A stretch of DNA of 39,224 bases from Leucobacter sp. OLIS6 (lineage in GTDB: Bacteria; Actinomycetota; Actinomycetes; Actinomycetales; Microbacteriaceae), in the NCBI RefSeq assembly GCF_002752355.1, contig NZ_MRAV01000004.1:1-39224 (forward strand). The letters run 5' to 3'. This document shows, piece by piece, positions 27,410 to 35,199 of this stretch. The notes beneath the pieces were generated by a model. That model did not search any database, was not told the origin of the DNA, and saw only the letters and a program-made list of their open reading frames with translations. Within the stretch, counting starts at the first letter, position 1. Each line of letters starts with the position of its first letter. A program made the position numbers and the translations under genes.

Positions 27410-28549
27410 TCAGGCCGTCGCGGGCCGACTCGGTTCGAGCGCCGAGAGGGTGCCGAGCAGCGAGTCCGGCACGAGCTCGGGGCTCGCGGCGCCGTCGCGG
27501 ACGATCGCGGCGACGCGCGATCCCAGTTCGGCGGTCGACGCCCCCATCCCCGGGCCCGAGAGCGCGGGGAGCGAGCCCAGCACCTCGACGGTCGCGGCTT
27601 CGACCGCGCGCGCCGCATCGGCCTCGCCGAGGTGGCCGAGCATGAGGGCGAGCGAGAGGATCGCGCCCGAGGGGTTCGCCCAGCCGGTGCCGGCGATGTC
27701 GGGAGCGGAACCGTGGATCGCCTCGAACATGCTCGGCGCCGAGCCGTCGAGGTTGAGGTTAGCGCTCGTCGCGACGCCGAGGCCGCCCTGGATCACGGCG
27801 CCGAGGTCGGTGATGATGTCGCCGAAGAGATTGTCGGTGACGACGACGTCGAAGCGCTCGGGGGAGAGCGGCAGGTGGAAGCACATCGCGTCCACGTGCA
27901 CGTAGTCGGTCTCGACCTCGGGGTAGCGGGTCGCGACGTCGGCGACGACCTCCTGCCAGAGCTGGCCGGCGGCCACGAGGATGTTGGTCTTGTGGCACAG
28001 GGTGAGGCGCTTGCGGCGGCCGGCGGCGAGGCGGAACGCGAAGTCGACCACGCGCTCGATTCCCGCGCGGGTGTTGAGTGATTCCTGCATGGCGACCGCG
28101 TTCGGAGTGCCCGCGTGCACGGTGGATCCGCGACCGACGTAGGCTCCCTCGGTGTTCTCGCGCACGATCACGAGCTCGCAGCGCTCGGGGGTGAGGTCCG
28201 CGATGGGCGTGGGGACGCCGGGATACAGGCGGACGGGACGCACGTTCGCGGCCTGCTGGAACCGCTGGCGCATCTCGAGGATGAAGCCGCGCTCGAGGAT
28301 CCCCGGCGTGACGCGGGGATCGCCCATCGAGCCGAACAGGATCGCGTCGGCGCCGCGCAACTCGTCCTCGAGCTCGGCGAACAGCTCGCCGGTCTCGAGG
28401 TAGTGGGCGGCTCCGGCGGCGTACTCGCGGCGCTCGGTGCGGAAGCCGTATCGAGCCTCGGCGGCGTCGAGCACCTCGAGCGCGCAGCCGACGACCTCGG
28501 GGCCGATGCCGTCGCCGGGCAGCACGGCGATCTGGTGGGAGCGCGTCAT
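27410..28549 (-). CDS. leuB: 3-isopropylmalate dehydrogenase or related decarboxylating dehydrogenase
   Basis: This 379-residue enzyme belongs to the isocitrate/isopropylmalate dehydrogenase family: NAD-linked oxidation and decarboxylation of a 2-hydroxy acid. Visible features are GDGIGPEV, the ERGFILEMRQRF helix, RPVRLYPGV, VRENTEGAYVG, the metal-site segment VTDNLFGDIITDLGA and the NAD-binding HGSAPDIAGTGWANP. ATG 28549 has GGAAGG 7 bases upstream. The overall length is about 35 residues longer than M. tuberculosis LeuB. It stands alone, without leuC or leuD, and has a FadR-type operator upstream that is shared with an aldehyde dehydrogenase operon. A catabolic relative (D-malate or tartrate type) is therefore a real alternative to leucine synthesis. 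Confidence 0.8.
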   Translation of the reverse strand: MTRSHQIAVLPGDGIGPEVVGCALEVLDAAEARYGFRTERREYAAGAAHYLETGELFAELEDELRGADAILFGSMGDPRVTPGILERGFILEMRQRFQQAANVRPVRLYPGVPTPIADLTPERCELVIVRENTEGAYVGRGSTVHAGTPNAVAMQESLNTRAGIERVVDFAFRLAAGRRKRLTLCHKTNILVAAGQLWQEVVADVATRYPEVETDYVHVDAMCFHLPLSPERFDVVVTDNLFGDIITDLGAVIQGGLGVATSANLNLDGSAPSMFEAIHGSAPDIAGTGWANPSGAILSLALMLGHLGEADAARAVEAATVEVLGSLPALSGPGMGASTAELGSRVAAIVRDGAASPELVPDSLLGTLSALEPSRPATA

Positions 28550-28620
28550 CGTTGAGTCCTTCCGCGGAGTGCCGGTGGGCGGGCGCGGGGATCCTCCGCC
28601 GCGGCGCACAGTGTGAACCA

Positions 28621-28641
28621 TATTAACTGGTCAGGCCACTC
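28621..28641. promoter_or_regulatory. FadR/GntR-type operator, copy 1
   Basis: This stretch (TATTAACTGGT, then CAGGCCACTC) matches 30403-30423 at 18 of 21 positions. It contains AACTGGTCAGGCCA, close to the E. coli FadR consensus AACTGGTCnGACCAGTT. It lies about 75 bases upstream of the dehydrogenase start (minus strand) and 135 upstream of the first GNAT gene. A minus-strand TATGGT (complement of 28617-28622) may be the -10 of the dehydrogenase promoter, so the site would block it. Confidence 0.65.
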
Positions 28642-28776
28642 ATGGCGAGTGCTCGGCGGGTGCCCGGTGGCCTTCGGCGTGCGGCTCCCAGCCGGTCGCG
28701 CGCCGCGATCAATAGCATGGTGGGCATCGCGGCGGCCGTGAACGGCCGCACTGAGAGACGAGATGGAGCCGAGTCG

Positions 28777-29802
28777 ATGAAGCCTCTGCGAGAGCGGGTC
28801 TCCGCACCCGATGCCCTGCGCCTGCCCGCCGATGTCGCGGGGGTGACCTGGCGGCGCATCGCGCAGAGCGACGTCCCGCTGCTGCTCGAACTGTCGCAGG
28901 CCTGCGACGCGGTCGACAACCCATGGGCGACGACCACCGAGGAGGAGTGCGAGCTCTGGTTCGAGGATCCCAAGCTGCGACTCGAACGGGACTCGGCGAT
29001 CGCGCTCGACGCGGAGGGGCGCGCGGTCGCCTACGGCTTCGTGAGCCAGGGGGACGAGCGCGGCGCCGAGATCCGGATCGGGCTCGACGGCGCCGTGCAC
29101 CCGGAATGGCGCAGGCAGGGGATCGGCGGTGCGCTGCTCGACTGGCAGGACGAGCGCGGCCGGCGCATGCTGTCGGCGGAGGACTCGGAGGCGCCCGGCT
29201 GGCTGACGCTCGGGGCCGACGAGCACGAGGCCGGCACCATCGCGCTCGCGCAGTCCCGCGGATATCGCATCGCGCGGTGGTGGCTCGAGCTCGAACGCGA
29301 CCTCGCCGGAGTCGCGGCGGAACCGGAGCTCGCACCCGGGCTGCGCGTCGAGGGGTACGCGGGCAACGAGGAGGCGACCCGGATCGCGCGCAACGACTCG
29401 TTCCGCGATCACTGGGGATCTCAGCCGGTGAGCGAGCGGGAGTGGCAGGAGGCCGACGAGCTCGAGTCCGCGCGCCCGGACCTCTCCTTCGTCGCGACGG
29501 AGGGCGACGGGGGCTCGCGGCGGGTGCTCGGGTTCGTGATCGTGTCGGTCTACCGCGAGGACTGGGAGTTGCGGGGGTACTCCTTCGGGTATATCGATCT
29601 GCTCGGCGTGGTCGCCGATGCCCGGGGTCGCGGCATCGCGAAGGCGCTGCTCGGGCGCGCGCTGCGGGCGCTCCGCGAGGACGGGCTCGAGCGCGCGGTG
29701 CTCGACGTGGACTCCGAGAGCCCGACCGGAGCGGTCGGCCTGTATGAAGGCGTCGGATTCGGGACGGTGCGTCGATCGATGACGCTGGGAAGGGAATTCT
29801 GA
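28777..29802 (+). CDS. bi-domain GNAT acetyltransferase, MshD-like
   Basis: This 341-residue protein has two tandem GNAT folds. The first (about residues 25-165) has the acetyl-CoA loop VHPEWRRQGIGGALLDW. The second (about 190-335) has VVADARGRGIAKALLGRALRAL and ends VGLYEGVGF. The arrangement resembles mycothiol synthase MshD and related double-GNAT proteins, but identity with MshD cannot be claimed from motifs alone. ATG 28777 is preceded by GGAG at a normal distance; upstream in-frame ATGs exist (28642, 28717) but lack sites. It runs 2 bases ahead of the next GNAT gene, as one operon. Confidence 0.82.
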   Translation: MKPLRERVSAPDALRLPADVAGVTWRRIAQSDVPLLLELSQACDAVDNPWATTTEEECELWFEDPKLRLERDSAIALDAEGRAVAYGFVSQGDERGAEIRIGLDGAVHPEWRRQGIGGALLDWQDERGRRMLSAEDSEAPGWLTLGADEHEAGTIALAQSRGYRIARWWLELERDLAGVAAEPELAPGLRVEGYAGNEEATRIARNDSFRDHWGSQPVSEREWQEADELESARPDLSFVATEGDGGSRRVLGFVIVSVYREDWELRGYSFGYIDLLGVVADARGRGIAKALLGRALRALREDGLERAVLDVDSESPTGAVGLYEGVGFGTVRRSMTLGREF

Positions 29803-29804
29803 GC

Positions 29805-30341
29805 GTGGAACGCGCCTCGCTGGAGAGGATGCGTCTTCGCAGCGCCGAGGCCGGGGACCTGGACGCGGTGCTCGGGCTGTTCGACGACGCGGTGGCCTGG
29901 TTCGTGTCGAACGGCAACACGGAGCAGTGGGGCGCGGATCCCTGGTCCGGTCAGGAGCGTCGGATCACGCAGGTCGGCGACGCGTTGCGCCTGCCCGGGG
30001 CGCGGGTGGCCGAACTGCCCGGAGCGGGCGTGGTCGGCCTGCTCGTGCTCGGCGAGGCCATGCCCTACGTGCCGCCGGCGGAGGAACCCGAGGTGTACGT
30101 CCGGATCCTCATCGGATCGCGCGACCCGCGGGCGAGGGGAGCGGGGCGCGCGCTGCTCGCTTTCGCCGACGCCGAAGCCGAGCGGTCGGGCATCGATCGC
30201 CTGCGCGTGGACTGCTATGCGGGCGGCACCGGCGCGCTCGTGCGGTTCTACGAGTCCTGCGGGTACGAGCGGACCGTCGAGTTCGATGTCGACGGGTGGC
30301 CTGGCCAGGTGCTCGAGCGTCGGCTGGGTGCCACGGCCTGA
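29805..30341 (+). CDS. single-domain GNAT acetyltransferase
   Basis: This 178-residue protein has the GNAT motif A (RILIGSRDPRARGAGRALLAFADAEA) and motif B (LVRFYESCGY). It starts with GTG 29805, 2 bases after the previous stop, so it is co-translated with the double-GNAT gene; ATG 29829 is a possible later start. The substrate is unknown. It sits between the two FadR-type operators. Confidence 0.85.
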   Translation: MERASLERMRLRSAEAGDLDAVLGLFDDAVAWFVSNGNTEQWGADPWSGQERRITQVGDALRLPGARVAELPGAGVVGLLVLGEAMPYVPPAEEPEVYVRILIGSRDPRARGAGRALLAFADAEAERSGIDRLRVDCYAGGTGALVRFYESCGYERTVEFDVDGWPGQVLERRLGATA

Positions 30342-30376
30342 TTTCGGCCGGGTGCCGACTCGCTTTCTCCGTGCGC

Positions 30377-30406
30377 TTGGAGATGGCCCGCGTGGTGATC
30401 TATATT
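30377..30406 (+). promoter_or_regulatory. promoter of the aldehyde dehydrogenase operon
   Basis: TTGGAG (-35, 30377-30382) and TATATT (-10, 30401-30406) are 18 bases apart. The start would be near 30413, inside the operator, leaving a leader of about 45 bases with AAGGAGG before ATG 30459. Confidence 0.65.
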
Positions 30407-30423
30407 AAATGGTAAGACCACTC
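30403..30423. promoter_or_regulatory. FadR/GntR-type operator, copy 2
   Basis: The core TGGTAAGACCA (30410-30420) is a perfect palindrome of the TnGTnnnACnA class bound by FadR-subfamily GntR regulators. It overlaps the -10 box and predicted transcription start, so repression by a bound protein is likely. It matches the site at 28621-28641 at 18 of 21 positions. The regulator gene is not in this window. Confidence 0.72.
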
Positions 30424-30458
30424 GAAACGGGGGTGCGTCGGCAGCAAGGAGGCCAGCC

Positions 30459-31940
30459 ATGTCAGATCCGCTCGACCTGATCGCGCCCGCGGGAGCCCTC
30501 CCGATCGGCGACGGCTGGCTGCCCGTCGAGGGTGCTTCGAACGTCGTCTTCCCCTACGACGGCAGCGTCGTCGGACCGGCTCCCGTCAGCCGGGTCGCCG
30601 ACTCGCTCGCCGCGCTCGACGCGGCCGAAGCCGCCCGCACCGAGGTCGCCGCGCTCACCACCGCGCAGCGCAAGTCGATCCTCGCCGCCGTGCACGACCG
30701 GCTCGCGGCCGACGCGCAGCGCTTCGAGGACCTGCTCGTGCTCGAGACCGGCAAGCCCCGCGTCGACTGCCGTACCGAGGTGAGCCGCACCATCGTCACG
30801 CTCCAGGCCACCGCCGAGGAGGTGTCGCACGTCCACGGCGAGACCGTGCCGCTCGACCTCCAGGAGCTCGGCCGGGGCATGATCGGCTACTACACGCGCA
30901 AGCCCGCCGGAGTCGTCGTCGGGATCGCCGGATTCAACTACCCCGTGCTGCTCGCGACCCACAAGCTCGCCCCCGCGATCGCCGCCGGCTGCCCCGTGAT
31001 CATCAAGCCGGCCCCCAACACCCCGCTCGCCACGATCGAGCTCGTCGCCATCGTGCGCGAGGTGCTCGCCGAGCACGGTGTCACCGGCGCGGCCGTGCAG
31101 CTCGTCAACGGCGGCCCCGAGGTCGGCGAGGTCCTCGTGCGCGACTCCCGGGCCCAGGTCGTCTCGTTCACCGGCTCCGCCGCCATCGGGCACCTCATCG
31201 CCGGGCAGGCGGCGCCCCGCAAGACGCTGCTCGAGCTCGGCTCGAACACGGGATTCATCGTCGCGGCCGATGCCGACATCGACGCCGCCGTCGACGCAGT
31301 GCTGCGTGGCGGCTTCTACGCCAATGGCCAGGCCTGCATCTCGGTGCAGCGCGTCGTGCTCGAACGGCCCATCGCCGAACGCTTCACCGAGCGTCTCGTC
31401 GCCCGCATGGGCGAGCTCCGGGTGGGGGATCCCCGCGACATCGCGACGAACGTCGCCCCCGTCATCAACGCGGCCTCCGCCGATCGGATCCGCGCCACGG
31501 TCGAGCGCGCGCTCGCCGCCGGCGCGCGCAAGCTCACCGACGTCGAGATCCCGGCGGAGGGCGGGCTCGTACCGCCGATCCTGCTCGGCGACGTGCCGGT
31601 CGACGCCGACGTCTGGCGCGAGGAGATCTTCGGCCCGGTCGTCTGCCTCACCGCGGTCGACTCGGTCGACGCCGCGGTCGACCTCGTCAACGACTCCCGG
31701 TACGGCCTCCAGGCCGCCATCTACACGGCCTCGCTCGAGAGCGCGTTCGCCGCGATCGAGCGGCTCGAGGTCGGCGGCGTCGTCGTCAACGAGATCCCCG
31801 GCTTCCGCTCCGACATCATGCCCTACGGCGGCGTCAAGGACTCCGGCATCGGCCGCGAGGGCCCGCGCTATGCGATCGAGGAGTTCACCGTCACCCGTAT
31901 GGCCATGATCCGCCCGGCACCCCGAAAGGTCACCGCATGA
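30459..31940 (+). CDS. NAD(P)-dependent aldehyde dehydrogenase
   Basis: This 493-residue enzyme oxidises an aldehyde to the acid. Catalytic residues are visible: Asn160 (GFNYPV), Glu259 (LLELGSNTG) and nucleophile Cys293 (GQACIS), with the NAD-binding KPAPNTPL and FTGSAAIG segments and C-terminal EIFGPVV and GGVKDSGIGREGP. Length and active site are complete; the substrate is not evident. ATG 30459 has GGAGG 6 bases upstream, and the stop overlaps the SDR gene as ATGA. Expression is probably under the FadR-type operator just upstream. Confidence 0.92.
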   Translation: MSDPLDLIAPAGALPIGDGWLPVEGASNVVFPYDGSVVGPAPVSRVADSLAALDAAEAARTEVAALTTAQRKSILAAVHDRLAADAQRFEDLLVLETGKPRVDCRTEVSRTIVTLQATAEEVSHVHGETVPLDLQELGRGMIGYYTRKPAGVVVGIAGFNYPVLLATHKLAPAIAAGCPVIIKPAPNTPLATIELVAIVREVLAEHGVTGAAVQLVNGGPEVGEVLVRDSRAQVVSFTGSAAIGHLIAGQAAPRKTLLELGSNTGFIVAADADIDAAVDAVLRGGFYANGQACISVQRVVLERPIAERFTERLVARMGELRVGDPRDIATNVAPVINAASADRIRATVERALAAGARKLTDVEIPAEGGLVPPILLGDVPVDADVWREEIFGPVVCLTAVDSVDAAVDLVNDSRYGLQAAIYTASLESAFAAIERLEVGGVVVNEIPGFRSDIMPYGGVKDSGIGREGPRYAIEEFTVTRMAMIRPAPRKVTA

Positions 31941-32737
31941 ACGCCCCCACCCCCGCCGTCGACTACTCCCGCCTCTTCCGCCTCGACGGCCGCACCGTCG
32001 TGGTCGTCGGTGCGGGCAGCGGGATCGGCCGCGAGGCCGCGCAGGCGCTCGCCGCGCAGGGCGCGCACGTGGTCGTCGCCGACTACTCGCTCGAGGGCGC
32101 GGAGGCCACCGCGGCGCTCATCGCGGAGCGCGGCGGCGTCGCCGAGGCGTTCGAGCTGAACGTGCTCGACGACGACGCGGTCGAGGCCGCGGCCGAGCGT
32201 TTCGGAACGGCCTCGGCGCTCGTGTTCACGGCCGCCACGAACGTGCGCAAGCGCATGGACGACTACTCGATGGACGAATTCGACCGCGTCGTGAACCTCA
32301 ACCTGCGGGCCTCGTTCCAGCTGATCCGCCGGTTCGGGCGCCGCTTCGCCGACAACGGCGGCGGATCGATCATCGGCTTCGCTTCGATCCGCGCCCAGGT
32401 CGTCGAGCCCGGACAGGGGGTCTACGCGGCGACCAAGGCCGGCCTCGTGCAGCTCGCGAAGACCGCGGCCGCCGAGTACGGCGCCGCCGGCGTGCGGGTC
32501 AACGTGGTCGCCCCCGGCGTCGTCGAGACCCCGCTGACCGGGCAGATCCGGGCGAACGAGGCGTGGTACCGCGCCTACGCCGAGAAGAGCGCGCTCGGAC
32601 GCTGGGCCCGCCCCGACGAGCTCGCGGGCGCGGTCGTGTTCCTCGCCTCGGACGCCTCGACCTTCGTGACCGGCTCCACGGTCAGCGTCGACGGCGGTTG
32701 GACCGCGATCGACGGGCGCTTCACCCCGCCGGCCTGA
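31937..32737 (+). CDS. short-chain dehydrogenase/reductase (SDR)
   Basis: This 266-residue classical SDR has the cofactor loop GAGSGIG (residues 25-31), the catalytic Ser in GFASIRAQ, Tyr163 and Lys167 (YAATK), and the PGVVETPLT segment. Asp in VVVADYS after the second strand favours NAD over NADP. It is translationally coupled to the aldehyde dehydrogenase, so the pair may oxidise an alcohol to an aldehyde and then to an acid, or handle two oxygens of one carbon skeleton. The usual NNAG motif is replaced by TAATN, which is uncommon. Confidence 0.9.
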   Translation: MNAPTPAVDYSRLFRLDGRTVVVVGAGSGIGREAAQALAAQGAHVVVADYSLEGAEATAALIAERGGVAEAFELNVLDDDAVEAAAERFGTASALVFTAATNVRKRMDDYSMDEFDRVVNLNLRASFQLIRRFGRRFADNGGGSIIGFASIRAQVVEPGQGVYAATKAGLVQLAKTAAAEYGAAGVRVNVVAPGVVETPLTGQIRANEAWYRAYAEKSALGRWARPDELAGAVVFLASDASTFVTGSTVSVDGGWTAIDGRFTPPA

Positions 32738-32741
32738 GCCG

Positions 32742-32758
32742 CGCGGCGGTCCGCCGCG
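32742..32758. terminator. possible terminator hairpin between convergent genes
   Basis: CGCGGCG and CGCCGCG form a perfect 7-bp stem with a GTC loop, 5 bases after the SDR stop and between convergent genes. There is no T-run, so it is only a candidate. Confidence 0.45.
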
Positions 32759-32776
32759 ACCGGGCCAAGGTTCGAT

Positions 32777-33598
32777 TCACGACTTGAAGCGCCCGTTGCG
32801 GTCGACGACCATCTCGACCAGGAGCGCGCCCGTCTTCGGGTCCTCCTTCAGCACGTAGGAGTACCGCGCCGACTGGGTGGTCTCGCCGGAGACGAACTTC
32901 TCGTCGACCCAGAGTTCGTAGACTCCGGGAGCGGCCTGGTGGGACTTCAGGGTCCGGGAACTCGTGGGCGCCACCGCACCGGCGAAGAACTCCTTGCCGG
33001 TGCAGGCGCCGGCGGTCTTGCGGAACGCCTCGGTGGTGGCCGCGTTGTACGCGGCGCAGTCCTGCCGCTTGTACGCGTCGTTGTAGGCCTGCACTGCGGA
33101 CTCCAGCCGACGGGTCTGCCCTTCGTCGATGGGCGTGCGCGTCACGAACGGTGCGGGATCCTTCTCGGTCGTCCCGCTCCCGCTGCCGGCGTTCGGCTGC
33201 GGTGCGGACTCGCCCGCTTCCGCCGCCGGCCGCGAGGTAGCGAGGCTTACGCTCAGCGCGATCCCGGAGCCGATGATGCCGAGCGCGACGACACCGGCGA
33301 TCGCCCAGGCGGCGCCCGAGTGGCGGAGCCTGTCCTTCGCGGGCCGCGGAGGTGCGGCCTGCGGCTCTCCCGCTTGCGTGGGTTCCTGGACCGGCTGCGC
33401 GTACTGCTGAGCCTGCGGCTGGACCGGCTGCGGCGCCTGCGGCTGCGCATTCTGCTGAGCCTGAGCCTGTGCCTGAGCCTGAGCCTGTGCCTGAGCCTGC
33501 GGATTCGCGGGGCTCGTGTGCTCCGTCCACTGCTGCCCGTCCCACCATCGGAGGGATCCGGAGCCGTCGGGGTACCACCCCGGCTGAATGGTAGTCAT
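32777..33598 (-). CDS. DUF2510 membrane-anchored protein
   Basis: This 273-residue protein opens with a DUF2510 motif (PGWYPD... RWWDGQQWTEHT, residues 6-27). A Gln/Ala-repeat linker (33-70) follows, then one membrane segment (about 94-118), a Ser/Gly/Pro spacer and a C-terminal outside domain of about 120 residues (two Cys in QDCAAY and AGACTG may pair). The C-terminal part looks like the small lumazine-binding-like or NTF2-like folds often found in such proteins, which is inference. Function is unknown. ATG 33598 has GAGGAA upstream. It follows another small anchored protein by 33 bases. Confidence 0.83.
   Translation of the reverse strand: MTTIQPGWYPDGSGSLRWWDGQQWTEHTSPANPQAQAQAQAQAQAQAQQNAQPQAPQPVQPQAQQYAQPVQEPTQAGEPQAAPPRPAKDRLRHSGAAWAIAGVVALGIIGSGIALSVSLATSRPAAEAGESAPQPNAGSGSGTTEKDPAPFVTRTPIDEGQTRRLESAVQAYNDAYKRQDCAAYNAATTEAFRKTAGACTGKEFFAGAVAPTSSRTLKSHQAAPGVYELWVDEKFVSGETTQSARYSYVLKEDPKTGALLVEMVVDRNGRFKS
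33455..33496 (-). repeat. hexanucleotide repeat coding for Gln-Ala
   Basis: Seven hexamers CTGAGC/CTGTGC (plus strand) follow one another, with a higher-order period of 18 bases (CTGAGC CTGAGC CTGTGC). On the coding strand they give Ala-Gln repeats in the linker of the DUF2510 protein. Since each unit is 6 bases, gain or loss changes linker length without a frameshift. Confidence 0.85.
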
Positions 33599-33631
33599 CG
33601 TGTTCCTCGAAATCGGTGCGGTTCGGGCGGG

Positions 33632-34345
33632 CTACTGCGCCGCGGCGTAGGTGTACACGGGCTCGTAGTCGTCTGGGTTGCTCCGATCGCCGCCGGGCTT
33701 GAGCTTGGCGAGGTCGGTCTTGATCTGCACGACCGCCGAGTCCGCGTCCAGGTCGTCGGGAACCGTGTACACACCCACGGCCCGTACCGGCTTCTCCTTC
33801 GGGTAGTCCGTGCCGAGCACCTTGTCCTGGTCGAGCGCGATCTGGACCACATCCATGTCGTACGTCTTCCCGCTCCGGTCCACGAGCTGGAGTCCCGGGC
33901 CGATGGTGATGCCCGCACTCTTCTCGCTCGCGTGGTTGGTGATCTCGAAGTCGATGATCACGAGCTTCTGGCCCGGGTCGAGCATCAGGTCGGCCCAGGG
34001 ATCCTCGGCGAGCGCCTCGGCCGTGGCATCGAAATTCGCGTCGAGCACCCGGACGGTCGCCGTGCGGTCGGCCTGCTCCTCGGCGGTGCCGATGAGCCGC
34101 CCGGGCATGTAGGTCATCTCGACGCTCGTGTCGGGCTTCAGCGGCGAATCCGCGGTCGAGCCGTCTCCGAAGGCGCGGGGCGCCTCCTGCTCGGTCTTCT
34201 GCGCCGGCTCTGCGGCGGTGCCCTGAGCTCCCGCGCGGACTACGACGGTCAGCGTGAGCAGCACTGCGATCGCCGCGAGGCCGACACCGATGAGGAGCCA
34301 GTACCACGGCCGGGCGAACACGGATCGTTGCGCGATCTCAGTCAT
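33632..34345 (-). CDS. membrane-anchored secreted protein, DUF4352-like
   Basis: This 237-residue protein has one N-terminal membrane segment (WYWLLIGVGLAAIAVLLTLT, about residues 14-39) and then lies outside the cell. The external part contains a beta-rich domain with LDPGQKLVIIDFEITNHASEKS and LVDRSGKTYDMD, typical of DUF4352-like immunoglobulin-type domains. I do not recognise a specific function. It is co-oriented with, and 33 bases ahead of, the DUF2510 gene, suggesting both are made together. Confidence 0.8.
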   Translation of the reverse strand: MTEIAQRSVFARPWYWLLIGVGLAAIAVLLTLTVVVRAGAQGTAAEPAQKTEQEAPRAFGDGSTADSPLKPDTSVEMTYMPGRLIGTAEEQADRTATVRVLDANFDATAEALAEDPWADLMLDPGQKLVIIDFEITNHASEKSAGITIGPGLQLVDRSGKTYDMDVVQIALDQDKVLGTDYPKEKPVRAVGVYTVPDDLDADSAVVQIKTDLAKLKPGGDRSNPDDYEPVYTYAAAQ

Positions 34346-34373
34346 GTCTCTCAGCCTAACTCGACGCCGGGGC

Positions 34374-35159
34374 TCAGGCGTCGGCGCGGTGGATCCCGAG
34401 GTCGGTCCGGCCCGGTGCGACCTCGTCGCGCAGCACTCGCTCCGGCGTGTAGTCCCCGCTCTCCAAACGGCGGAAGGGGATCGGGGTCTCGGCGTCGAGG
34501 CCGACGATCCGCTCGCGCAGGCGGGTGATCTCGCGCGCGACGTCCCGGGAGTCGAAGCCGTCGACGCCCTCGATGCCGTGCAGCGGCAGCACCTCGCAAC
34601 CGGCGTAGAACAGCACGCCGTGCGTGAGCCCGTAGAGGATCGTGTTGAGGTCGCCGGCGATGCCGCGGGGGCCGAGCGCCGCGTCGGATTCGCCGTACGA
34701 CACGACGATCAGCACGCGCTTGCCGGTGAGCAGACCGTCGCCGTACCTGCGGGCCAGACCGGTCTCGGGATCGACCACGTCGAAGCCGAAGCCCGCGGTG
34801 AGCACGCGGTCGAACCAGCCCTTGAGGATCGCAGGCATCGAGTACCACCAGAGCGGGAATTGCAGCACCACGAGGTCCGCGTCGAGCAGCTTCTGCTGTT
34901 CGACGCGGATGTCCTCCGGCAGCTGGGACTCGGCCGTGGCGCGGGTCCAGCGCGAGATGAAGCTGCCGCTCGCCCGCGCGAGGGAACCGAGGTCCCGGTC
35001 GTCGAGCAGCGGATCGAATCCCATGGCGTAGAGGTCGCTCGCGACGACGTCGTGGGTGAGCTCGAGCTCCGCCCGGGCGGCGTCGAAGAGCTCCCGATTG
35101 AACGAGCGCGCCTCGGGGTGCGCGTAGAGGTAGAGGGCGTTCGGCCGTGATGCGGTCAT
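34374..35159 (-). CDS. flavodoxin-fold NAD(P)H oxidoreductase
   Basis: This 261-residue protein belongs to the NAD(P)H dehydrogenase (quinone)/flavodoxin_2 family. Signs are YLYAHPEARSFNREL at the N-terminus, VLQFPLWWYSMPAILKGWFDRVLTAGF in the middle and VVSYGESDAALGPRG after it. Members reduce quinones, azo dyes or nitro compounds with bound flavin. The substrate is not readable. It follows the amidase by 40 bases in the same direction and could be part of that operon. No clear ribosome binding site precedes ATG 35159. Confidence 0.9.
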   Translation of the reverse strand: MTASRPNALYLYAHPEARSFNRELFDAARAELELTHDVVASDLYAMGFDPLLDDRDLGSLARASGSFISRWTRATAESQLPEDIRVEQQKLLDADLVVLQFPLWWYSMPAILKGWFDRVLTAGFGFDVVDPETGLARRYGDGLLTGKRVLIVVSYGESDAALGPRGIAGDLNTILYGLTHGVLFYAGCEVLPLHGIEGVDGFDSRDVAREITRLRERIVGLDAETPIPFRRLESGDYTPERVLRDEVAPGRTDLGIHRADA

Positions 35160-35199
35160 ACGCCTATCTCAGCAGTTCGGGGTGCGCGGCGCGAGCGCC

